A stretch of DNA of 6,977 nucleotides, taken from contig CP070810.1 in the NCBI GenBank assembly GCA_020343755.1, positions 942,736-949,712 of the forward strand. Reading direction: 5' to 3'. A program made the position numbers and the translations under genes. Below, one piece after another: positions 1 to 5,888 of this stretch (the stretch's first letter is position 1; each line of letters opens with the position of its first letter). The notes below the pieces were generated by a model, which searched no databases, was not told where the DNA came from, and was given only the letters and a program-made list of their open reading frames with translations. This DNA comes from Dehalococcoidia bacterium. Its GTDB lineage: Bacteria; Chloroflexota; Dehalococcoidia; Dehalococcoidales; E44-bin46.

Positions 1-1082
1 AGCAGTCCAGCTTTCTTAGCTATGGCAACATTGGCTCCCAACTCTGAAGCAATCATACCGGCTAAATATGCGACCTCAATACTATGGGCTAAGACATTCT
101 GTCCATAGCTGGTACGATACTTTAGACGACCAAGCAACTTAATTAACTCAGGGCGCAATCCATGCACCCCTACTTCATATGCTGCCTGCTCTCCAGCACT
201 ATAGATAGTAGCCTCTACTTCCTCCGTGGTCTTGGCTACCACTTCTTCAATACGTGCTGGATGGATACGACCATCAAGGATAAGCTTAGTTAAAGCCAGG
301 CGAGCTATCTCCCGCCGCACTGGGTCAAAGCTAGACACGGTCACTGCTTCAGGGGTGTCGTCAATAATTAGGTCAACACCGGTGGTCTGCTCCAGAACTC
401 TAATATTACGACCCTCTCGCCCGATAAGCCGACCCTTCATCTCATCGCTGGGGAGGGGAACACTAGCCACTGTAGTCTCAGATACAACCTCAGAGGCAGA
501 ACGCTGGATAGCTTCAGACAAAATTTCCTGGGCTTTCTTATCAGCCTCCTCTTTTAACCCGACTTCCCACTCCCGAAGCCGTCGCGAGGCTTCCTCCTGC
601 AGCTCGGTCTCCATAGCCTCAAGCAGGGCTTGTTTTGCCTCAGCACTAGACATGCCCGAAATCAGCTCTAGCTGCTTTAACTGCCTACTCCTCGCCTCTT
701 CAAGCTGGGTGCGAATGGACTCTATTTGCTTTTCCTTAGTAGCCAGACTACGCTCACGATGGTCGACACCTTCTATCTTGTGCTCCAAGGTGACTTCCTT
801 TTGCGCCACACGATTCTCATGGCGCTGTAGTTCAGAGCGGCGCTCTCGATACTCAGCCTCAGCTGCTGACTTGAGTTTCTCTGCTCCCTCCTTGGCCTCA
901 CGAACCACTTCCTTGGCTTTGAATTCAGCTTCAGTCGTCAGTTTAGCTGCCCTTCTCTCAGCCGCACGCATTTCTCGGGTAAGCCTAAATCGTCTAAAAA
1001 AGAAGACAAATGCGGCCCCAGCCACTCCCCCAATGATGAAACTAAATATGATGGTTACTATATTTATTGTCGCTATATTCAT
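1..1082 (-). CDS. rny: Ribonuclease Y, N-terminal 360 residues (3' end cut by window edge)
   Basis: RNase Y is a membrane-anchored endoribonuclease that initiates mRNA decay. The translated minus strand shows the family layout. Residues 3-28 form a hydrophobic, glycine-containing membrane anchor followed by basic FRRFR. Residues about 30-200 are a long charged, Glu/Lys/Arg/Ala-rich coiled coil. A KH RNA-binding domain follows, with the signature GRLIGREGRNIR at 217-228 (GxxG loop G221-G224). The HD phosphohydrolase domain then begins, with H333 of LAHSIEVAYLAG. The fragment ends in AGLL, directly before the expected catalytic His-Asp pair, so about 150 C-terminal residues of a roughly 510-residue family lie outside the window. 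The ATG at 1082 is preceded by GAGAGG about 10 bases upstream; an earlier ATG at 1087 is closed by a stop two codons later. It lies 87 bp after recX; recA and rny are also neighbours in Bacillus. Identification is very secure. Confidence 0.96.
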   Translation of the reverse strand, partial: MNIATINIVTIIFSFIIGGVAGAAFVFFFRRFRLTREMRAAERRAAKLTTEAEFKAKEVVREAKEGAEKLKSAAEAEYRERRSELQRHENRVAQKEVTLEHKIEGVDHRERSLATKEKQIESIRTQLEEARSRQLKQLELISGMSSAEAKQALLEAMETELQEEASRRLREWEVGLKEEADKKAQEILSEAIQRSASEVVSETTVASVPLPSDEMKGRLIGREGRNIRVLEQTTGVDLIIDDTPEAVTVSSFDPVRREIARLALTKLILDGRIHPARIEEVVAKTTEEVEATIYSAGEQAAYEVGVHGLRPELIKLLGRLKYRTSYGQNVLAHSIEVAYLAGMIASELGANVAIAKKAGL

Positions 1083-1131
1083 GGCATTTTTGCCTCTCTT
1101 TCCGTGGCTTCAATTCAACTATAATTAACCA

Positions 1132-1161
1132 ATACTAGCCACTTTGCTAATTTAAAGTCAA
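1132..1161 (-). promoter_or_regulatory. Putative sigma-70-type promoter for rny
   Basis: In the 87-bp recX-rny gap the minus strand reads TTGACT (1161-1156), an 18-base spacer, then TAGTAT (1137-1132). The -35 matches 5 of 6 consensus positions and the -10 matches 4 of 6. Transcription would begin near 1125 and leave a leader of about 43 bases containing the GAGAGG ribosome site. The -10 is weak, and rny could equally be read through from recA-recX. Confidence 0.33.
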
Positions 1162-1169
1162 GGTGAAAG

Positions 1170-1799
1170 CTATCCAGAACCCTGTTCCTGCCACACCCGT
1201 TCCACAGTATGATTTATCACCCCGTAACTAAAGCCACGCCGCTTAAGATATTCACCTAACCGGTGACGAAAGCTCTGATAGTCAGACTTGGGTAAACTAC
1301 GGGCTTTATTACGGGCGGCTCGATAAGCACTATTGTCGTCATCAATTACATCAGCCACTTGGTCTATAACTTCTTGGGCTACCCCCTTTCGCCTTAGTTC
1401 TAATTTAGTTAGCCACCGACTGCGCGGGCTAAACGATTCCCGGTTATCCTTCCAGAATTGAGCAAAGGCGATATCATCTACCAGTCCCTGTTCCTTTAGC
1501 TTGGTTAGCACCGCCTCTACACTATCGCCATCAAAACCGCGCTGGTAAAGTCGCTCTCTTAGCTCAAACTCACTTCGAGGGCGATAGCTAAGGTAGCGAG
1601 CAGCAGCATTGAGGCAGCGGTGGAAGTGGTCAGACCTAGCTAGTGCTTCAATGTGACTGGAAGACAGCTCTTGCCCCACCTGCAAGCCTTCTTTTATCGC
1701 CACCTCAGCTGTTAAACTAAAAGCGAACCTGCCATCTAGGAAGACATTCACTCGCTTCCCCCTATCCTTCCTGAAACGGATGGCGGTAATTTTGTTCAT
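1170..1799 (-). CDS. recX: RecX regulatory protein
   Basis: RecX binds RecA filaments and limits their extension and their strand-exchange and coprotease activity. The 209-residue protein has an N-terminal extension (about 1-60, predicted beta strands around VNVFLDGRFAFSL) that is common in longer RecX proteins. Three-helix RecX repeats follow. The first carries LSYRPRSEFELRERLYQRGF (70-89), the second LVDDIAFAQFWKDNR (106-120) with the family's hallmark acidic pair, and the C-terminal one LGEYLKRRGFSYGVI (181-195). The ATG at 1799 has an AAGGGGG element about 11 bases upstream, a rather long spacing. It lies 102 bp downstream of recA on the same strand, the classical arrangement. A stem-loop in that gap probably lowers its expression relative to recA. 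Family and context agree, so the call is secure. Confidence 0.94.
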   Translation of the reverse strand: MNKITAIRFRKDRGKRVNVFLDGRFAFSLTAEVAIKEGLQVGQELSSSHIEALARSDHFHRCLNAAARYLSYRPRSEFELRERLYQRGFDGDSVEAVLTKLKEQGLVDDIAFAQFWKDNRESFSPRSRWLTKLELRRKGVAQEVIDQVADVIDDDNSAYRAARNKARSLPKSDYQSFRHRLGEYLKRRGFSYGVINHTVERVWQEQGSG

Positions 1800-1824
1800 T
1801 AACTCGCCTACCCCCTTAAAGACA

Positions 1825-1851
1825 TAAGGCTGAAGCTATGCCTCAGCCTTA
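1825..1851 (-). terminator. Stem-loop between recA and recX (possible attenuator)
   Basis: A perfect 9-bp inverted repeat, TAAGGCTGA (1825-1833) and TCAGCCTTA (1843-1851), encloses a 9-base loop. In the direction of recA transcription it lies about 50 bases after the recA stop and is followed by ATGTCTTTAAGG, not an uninterrupted T run. A full intrinsic terminator is therefore doubtful and partial termination or 3'-end protection is more likely. In E. coli a hairpin in the same gap lets only a small share of recA transcripts continue into recX; this may be the analogue. Confidence 0.55.
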
Positions 1852-1901
1852 GTTACTCTTATTACCTACTATTATCTAACTGGTTATCTGTTTAAGATGT
1901 C

Positions 1902-2921
1902 TTAATCATCGAGCATCGTAATATGAGTGGTGGCAGCTGAGGCTCTAACCTGCTGCTCAAGCTCCTGAGCCAACTCTGGGTGCTGGCTCAGGTATTGCTT
2001 GGCACTCTCCCTGCCTTGTCCCAAGCGAATATCACCGTAGGAGAAAAAAGCGCCAGCCTTCTTCACTAGCCCCCACTCAACACCAAGGTCAATAAGATTA
2101 CCCTCCTTGCTTATACCATGGGCAAACATGATATCAAACTCGGCATTCCTGAAGGGAGGGGCAACCTTATTTTTGACTACCTTGGCCCTGACACGACTAC
2201 CTATTGCCTCAGTTCCCCCCTTGATTGTTTCTGCACGCCTTAGGTCTATTCTTATTGAGCTGTAGAATTTCAATGCCCTGCCCCCTGGTGTCACCTCAGG
2301 GTTGCCAAAGATAATACCAACTTTCTCTCTTAGCTGGTTGATAAATATCACCGCTGTACCTGACTTACTGATAGCAGCGGCGAGCTTTCTTAGGGCTTGT
2401 GACATCAGACGGGCTTGTAAGCCAACATGGGCATCCCCCATCTCGCCCTCAATTTCAGCTCTAGGCACTAAGGCAGCTACAGTATCAATCACTATCACAT
2501 CAATAGCCCCACTCCTGACCAGCGCCTCAGTAATGTCCAGAGCCTCCTCTCCGGCATCGGGTTGGGAGATGAGCAGGTCATCAACATTGACCCCACACTT
2601 GGTGGCATAAGAGGGGTCAAGGGCATGCTCGACATCGATATAGGCAGCCGTGCCCCCTTGCTTTTGTGCTTCAGCAATTACATGCTGGGCTAAGGTAGTT
2701 TTCCCTGATGCCTCAGGGCCAAATATTTCTGTAATCCGGCCTCTAGGGATACCTCCCACACCCAAGGCTAGGTCTAACGCCAATGAGCCAGTGGGAATAG
2801 CTCCAATCGGTGGTGTAGCCGCCGCCTCCCCCAGCTTCATCACTGAGCCTTTACCATATCGCTTCTCAATTTGGCTGATAGCTAGCTCTAGCGCTTTCTC
2901 CTTCTCGGTGACCATCTTCAT
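1902..2921 (-). CDS. recA: RecA recombinase
   Basis: RecA forms ATP-dependent filaments on single-stranded DNA, drives homologous pairing and, in bacteria that have LexA, stimulates its self-cleavage. The 339-residue protein is of normal length and complete. The Walker A motif GPEASGKT is at 68-75, the catalytic Glu of VEHALD at 98, and Walker B VIVIDT ends near D146. DNA-binding loop 1 is around EGEMGDAHVG (158-167). Loop 2 runs from N195 through VGIIFGNPEVTPGG (201-214), with the switch Gln at 196. The filament region GGRALKFY (213-220) and an acidic tail ending MLDD are present. I follow the ATG at 2921; Met3 at 2915 is an alternative. Neither has a clear Shine-Dalgarno sequence, which fits the promoter seen almost directly upstream. 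No intein or frameshift is present. recX follows. Confidence 0.98.
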   Translation of the reverse strand: MKMVTEKEKALELAISQIEKRYGKGSVMKLGEAAATPPIGAIPTGSLALDLALGVGGIPRGRITEIFGPEASGKTTLAQHVIAEAQKQGGTAAYIDVEHALDPSYATKCGVNVDDLLISQPDAGEEALDITEALVRSGAIDVIVIDTVAALVPRAEIEGEMGDAHVGLQARLMSQALRKLAAAISKSGTAVIFINQLREKVGIIFGNPEVTPGGRALKFYSSIRIDLRRAETIKGGTEAIGSRVRAKVVKNKVAPPFRNAEFDIMFAHGISKEGNLIDLGVEWGLVKKAGAFFSYGDIRLGQGRESAKQYLSQHPELAQELEQQVRASAATTHITMLDD

Positions 2922-2930
2922 CTTAACTCA

Positions 2931-2959
2931 ATGATAACACAGGCAACCCATCAAAACAA
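2931..2959 (-). promoter_or_regulatory. Putative recA promoter with a very short leader
   Basis: On the minus strand TTGTTT (2959-2954) is followed by a 17-base spacer and TATCAT (2936-2931), matching 4 of 6 and 5 of 6 consensus bases. Seven bases past the -10 is position 2924, about three bases before the recA ATG, so the transcript would be almost leaderless. This agrees with the absence of a ribosome binding site. I find no GAAC-N4-GTTC or CTGT-N8-ACAG SOS operator in the 84-bp gap. Confidence 0.42.
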
Positions 2960-3005
2960 GAGGACATAACTAAGTTGTTGCTACCTTAACTCCTCCTACT
3001 CAGTA

Positions 3006-3869
3006 TTAGATTGGTTGCCAATCCCGTTCACTGTAGAAACCTAAACCAAAGAATCCCGGACCAATGTGTGTCCCCAACACCGGCCCGAGCTCCATAAGCT
3101 CAATCTCAGCGCAGTTGAAGTTGGCTTCAACCTCTTTTTGCAGTGCCACAGCCAGCTCCATGGCGTGGGTGTGAACCACTACGACATGAATGGGGGTGCT
3201 TCCTTTGACCCGCCCCTTCATAAGCTCTAGAATATAGTCTAGGGCTTTACCGGTGGTCCTCGTCTTGGCTAGGACTCTGATCTCTCCCCCCTCAAAGGCC
3301 AGGACGGGTGTAATCTTGAGCATGGAACCAAGTAAACGCTTTGCCACTCCAATACGTCCGCCTTTCCACAGATACTCCAGCGTGCTAAGCGCCCCGACAG
3401 CACTTATGCATGCGTTGAGCTTTTCAATAGAATCTTTGGTCCGGGATAAGCTCTGCCCCTTTCTAGCCGCCTTAGCCGCGGGAGCAATCAACAGCCTCAG
3501 GGCTAGAGAGAGTGAATCCACTATCTCAATCCGGGCTTGAGGCAACTCTTCTCTGGCAGCCATAGCTGAATTAATCGTCCCGCTTAACTGGCTGGAGAGG
3601 TGAATAGAAAGAATAGGATAACCGTGTTGGGCTAGTTCACTGTATACCTTGACAAAATCGCTTTTTGAAGGCAACGAGGTAGTAGGCAAGGTTCTGGCTT
3701 TGGCTATTCGGCGATAGAATTCCTGAGTGGTAATGTTAACCCCCTCACTATAGACGTCTGTCCCGAAGATAACCTTGAGTGGCACCACGTGAACGTCGTA
3801 TCTGGCGATCTCTTCTGGTGTTAGGTAAGCGGTGCTATCGGTAACGATTTTAACCTTAGTAGTCACCAT
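3006..3869 (-). CDS. DegV family protein (FakB-type fatty-acid-binding protein)
   Basis: DegV proteins bind a fatty acid in a deep pocket. Those of the FakB type present it to the kinase FakA, giving acyl-phosphate for phospholipid synthesis. The 287-residue protein has the family marks in order: IVTDSTAYL (8-16), PTTSLPS (62-68), HLSSQLSGTINSA (90-102), LEYLWKGGRIG (164-174) and the C-terminal GPVLGTHIGPG (262-272). These include the Ser/Thr and His regions that hold the carboxylate. The segment DSLSLALRLL (118-127) lacks the glycines usual at this point, so the pocket may be altered. The ATG at 3869 has an ideal GAGGAGG 7 bases upstream; this element overlaps the nadE stop codon, implying translational coupling. 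No FakA kinase gene is in the window, so kinase partnership is inferred from the family only. Confidence 0.9.
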   Translation of the reverse strand: MVTTKVKIVTDSTAYLTPEEIARYDVHVVPLKVIFGTDVYSEGVNITTQEFYRRIAKARTLPTTSLPSKSDFVKVYSELAQHGYPILSIHLSSQLSGTINSAMAAREELPQARIEIVDSLSLALRLLIAPAAKAARKGQSLSRTKDSIEKLNACISAVGALSTLEYLWKGGRIGVAKRLLGSMLKITPVLAFEGGEIRVLAKTRTTGKALDYILELMKGRVKGSTPIHVVVVHTHAMELAVALQKEVEANFNCAEIELMELGPVLGTHIGPGFFGLGFYSERDWQPI

Positions 3870-3881
3870 TTTTAGTCCTCC

Positions 3882-4613
3882 TCACTGAAGGCTGGCCACC
3901 GGGGGAGGTAAGCGTTTATGGGCACTAGCCGTTATCATAGACTCAATCTTTTGTCTCAGCCCGATTGATGTCTCACCGGTAACTAGATACCGGTCGAGCT
4001 CGTCATAGCTAAGCCCTAGCTCACCTTCATCGGTTTGCCCCTGCCATAGACCTGCCGAGGGAGGCTTATCAATAATTGACCGCGGGATGCCCAGGAAATT
4101 AGCCAATTCCCTTACCTGCCCTTTGACTAGATTACCCAGGGGCAAAATATCCACCCCCCCATCTCCATACTTGGTAAAGTAGCCTACAGCAAGCTCACTC
4201 CGGTTACTTGCCCCAGCCACCATGTATTTTAGCCGATTAGCGAAGTAATAAAGGGTGAGCATCCTTAATCTGACCTTGAGGTTGGCTTTAGCTAGCCGAC
4301 TGACATTAGGCTGCGCCGTATCACCGGGCAAAGCCTGGAGCAAGGCATCAAAAACAGGGGCAAGAACCACCAGTTTAGTCGGGATGGAAAACTGGCTAGC
4401 CACCGCCATAGCATGCTCCTCATCCTGTTTACTACCGCAGCAAGGCATAATCACCCCCAACATGTTTTGGGGAAAAGCCCGGTGACACAATACCGCCAAT
4501 ACCGAAGAATCAAGTCCACCACTCATTCCTACCACCACCCCTTTACACTCGGCAGCTAACACCTGCTCCCGTATCCACAAAACCAATTTGCTAGCTAGCT
4601 GCTCTACCTCCAT
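3882..4613 (-). CDS. nadE: NH3-dependent NAD+ synthetase
   Basis: NadE adenylates nicotinic acid adenine dinucleotide and amidates it to NAD+, the last step of NAD synthesis. The 243-residue protein has only the synthetase domain and no nitrilase-type glutaminase domain, so it should use free ammonia. The pyrophosphatase P-loop SGGLDSS is at 31-37. NLKVRLRMLTLYYFAN (111-126) and GASNRSELAVGYFTKYGDGG (134-153) are family motifs for substrate binding. PPSAGLWQGQTDEGELGLSY (184-203) and the closing HKRLPPP (232-238) are also typical. The ATG at 4613 has no ribosome site upstream but sits one helical turn or less from a good -10 box, suggesting a leaderless message. Twelve bases separate it from degV, with which it forms an obvious two-gene unit. 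Length is at the short end of the family. Confidence 0.95.
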   Translation of the reverse strand: MEVEQLASKLVLWIREQVLAAECKGVVVGMSGGLDSSVLAVLCHRAFPQNMLGVIMPCCGSKQDEEHAMAVASQFSIPTKLVVLAPVFDALLQALPGDTAQPNVSRLAKANLKVRLRMLTLYYFANRLKYMVAGASNRSELAVGYFTKYGDGGVDILPLGNLVKGQVRELANFLGIPRSIIDKPPSAGLWQGQTDEGELGLSYDELDRYLVTGETSIGLRQKIESMITASAHKRLPPPVASLQ

Positions 4614-4619
4614 ATAAAT

Positions 4620-4648
4620 AGTATACTACGCTATAGCTAGTTAATCAA
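4620..4648 (-). promoter_or_regulatory. Putative nadE promoter predicting a leaderless transcript
   Basis: The minus strand shows TTGATT (4648-4643), a 17-base spacer, and TATACT (4625-4620), matching 4 of 6 and 5 of 6 consensus bases at ideal spacing. Only six bases separate the -10 from the nadE ATG, so the expected start of transcription is the A of the start codon. The spacer contains the 8-bp palindrome GCTATAGC (4630-4637). The -35 lies just after the stop of the upstream gene. Confidence 0.5.
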
Positions 4649-4665
4649 AAGCTTGGCAAGGTTAA

Positions 4666-5763
4666 TTAACGACGAGATTGGCAAATATTATTGAGGCAGC
4701 ATTGCTGGCAAAGAGGACGGCTGCGGCAGACATTCTTAGCCAGGCAGACCAGCAGGGCATGGTACTCCTTGAAAAGTTCGCTATCAGTGGGAAGACCGTG
4801 CATGAAAAGGGTCTGATAGGCAGTGTAGCTATTGGTCTCGGGAGCCAGACCGATACGGTTAATGATGCGACGGGTATAAGCATCGATAACAAAGATTGGC
4901 TTATTGGCACCATACAGTATTATAGAATCGGCGGTCTCCTGGCCAATACCATGGACGGAAAGCAGTTGTTGGCGGAGGTCATTAACCTCAGTAGCAAACA
5001 GCTTATCAAGGTCGTCTTTATAGCAGTCTCCAAGCCAGTGAGCCAAGGACTTAAGCTTTAGCGCTTTGGCATTATAGTAACCGCAGGGGCGGATAAGGGT
5101 GGCGACCTCAGGGAGTGGCAGGCGGCGTAGCGCTTTTGGTGATAGTGCCCTAGCTGCTTTTAGATTGTTTATAGCCTTTTCTACATTACTCCAGGCAGCG
5201 GACTGGGTAAGGATGGCACCAACTATCATCTCAAGTGGCTCCTCTGCTGGCCACCAATGCTGCGAGCCATAGCGGTCTATAAGCTGGTGGTAAATATCTC
5301 CTAGCTTCTGGCTTATTCCATAAGCTTTGGTCAGCCATTGGGGTACCCTGGCATCGGCCACGGAGTCATATCCCGGGATGTAGGGTTTGATATCAATTAC
5401 CGGTGTGCCATCGAAAGCATCAAGACCTTGAACCACCAGTATATTCCCCCGGCGCTGAAGTAGTCTAACCGTAGTCACCCCTATTGGATTAGGTCTATGG
5501 GGCGACCGAGTAACAAAGAGCCCCACCAAGGGGAACTCCTGCTTGCCCATAGGGTGGACCTTTGTCGGCGGTTGACCAGCGGAAGCCTGGTGCATCCAGT
5601 AAAGAACTATGAGGTGGGAGAATTCCTCGAGTCCATCTAAAGCCTCGGTTAGGCTACTATCAATCACTATCTCAGAAACAACCTTCTCCGGGTCTGGCTG
5701 CGGTGGCTGCGTAATTTTACTTCTGACCACGCCAATAGCTTTTAAGGTCAACTCTTTAGCCAA
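4666..5763 (-). CDS. Fusion of TrmO-type tRNA m6t6A37 methyltransferase and endonuclease III-like DNA glycosylase
   Basis: One uninterrupted 365-codon frame encodes two families. Residues 1-145 match TrmO/TsaA (UPF0066), the SAM-dependent enzyme that N6-methylates t6A37 in certain tRNAs. Motifs are IGVVRS (10-15), FSHLIVLYW (48-56), TRSPHRPNPIG (85-95) and DIKPYIPGYDS (124-134). Residues about 150-365 match the helix-hairpin-helix glycosylases, nearest the endonuclease III-related group that includes Helicobacter MagIII (3-methyladenine glycosylase). Motifs are ILTQSAAWSNVEKAI (184-198), the hairpin VHGIGQETADS (270-280), catalytic D294 in VIDAYTRR, and an iron-sulfur motif C346-x5-C352-x2-C355-x5-C361. 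The lyase Lys of endonuclease III is Glu276 here, predicting a glycosylase without beta-lyase activity. The start is TTG at 5763: an in-frame stop lies six codons upstream and AGGT sits six bases before it. Domain calls are firm; the glycosylase substrate is inferred. Confidence 0.88.
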   Translation of the reverse strand: MAKELTLKAIGVVRSKITQPPQPDPEKVVSEIVIDSSLTEALDGLEEFSHLIVLYWMHQASAGQPPTKVHPMGKQEFPLVGLFVTRSPHRPNPIGVTTVRLLQRRGNILVVQGLDAFDGTPVIDIKPYIPGYDSVADARVPQWLTKAYGISQKLGDIYHQLIDRYGSQHWWPAEEPLEMIVGAILTQSAAWSNVEKAINNLKAARALSPKALRRLPLPEVATLIRPCGYYNAKALKLKSLAHWLGDCYKDDLDKLFATEVNDLRQQLLSVHGIGQETADSIILYGANKPIFVIDAYTRRIINRIGLAPETNSYTAYQTLFMHGLPTDSELFKEYHALLVCLAKNVCRSRPLCQQCCLNNICQSRR

Positions 5764-5797
5764 TTTAATACCTGCGATTCAATTTTACTAGCAAAAC

Positions 5798-5813
5798 ATT
5801 AACATATGCTTAT
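5798..5813. repeat. Imperfect 16-bp palindrome centred on CATATG
   Basis: ATTAACATATGCTTAT pairs at six of eight mirrored positions around the central CATATG. It lies just downstream of the minus-strand -10 box, where a repressor operator could act on the TrmO-glycosylase fusion gene. It is short and AT-rich, so chance is a real alternative. Confidence 0.22.
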
Positions 5814-5814
5814 C

Positions 5815-5820
5815 ATTATA
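5815..5820 (-). promoter_or_regulatory. Putative -10 box of the TrmO-glycosylase gene
   Basis: The minus strand has a perfect TATAAT at 5820-5815. No good -35 exists at 16-18 bases; the best match, CTGACA at 5846-5841, is 20 bases away. Transcription would start near 5808 and give a leader of about 45 bases before the TTG start. Its upstream region would overlap the -35 region of the divergent channel promoter. Confidence 0.33.
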
Positions 5821-5834
5821 GACAAATGGTTGGC

Positions 5835-5863
5835 TTGGTTTGTCAGCTCATAGAGGCTATAAT
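5835..5863 (+). promoter_or_regulatory. Putative promoter of the potassium channel - argC unit
   Basis: TTGGTT (5835-5840), a 17-base spacer and a perfect TATAAT (5858-5863) form a sigma-70-type promoter with a weak -35 (3 of 6). Transcription would start near 5870, about 20 bases before the GTG at 5889. It lies back to back with the minus-strand TATAAT at 5815-5820. Confidence 0.48.
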
Positions 5864-5888
5864 AGGCTAAAGTAGAATCTAACTATGG

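Noticed and set aside
226..1128. A 300-codon open frame on the plus strand
   Set aside because: It is antisense to rny. Its Ser/Arg-rich composition is what the reverse of a Glu/Lys/Ala coiled coil yields, while the minus strand shows unmistakable RNase Y motifs.
1083..1169. Terminator after recX
   Set aside because: No stem of useful length followed by a T run is present; only the promoter-like hexamers stand out.
4614..4665. Terminator between the fusion gene and nadE
   Set aside because: CTTGCCAAGCTTTT offers only a three-base-pair stem before a short T run, too weak to call.
4662..4913. An 83-codon minus-strand frame overlapping the end of the fusion gene
   Set aside because: It is in another frame of the same strand, over the conserved hairpin and Fe-S region; it is a shadow.
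4678..5061. A 127-codon plus-strand frame
   Set aside because: It is antisense to the glycosylase domain, lacks a ribosome site, and resembles no family I recognise.
5320..5340. Possible frameshift or stop artefact creating the TrmO-glycosylase fusion
   Set aside because: The reading frame is continuous and both domains keep their motifs in the same frame. No ribosome site with ATG, GTG or TTG appears at the junction, so the fusion looks genuine in this sequence.
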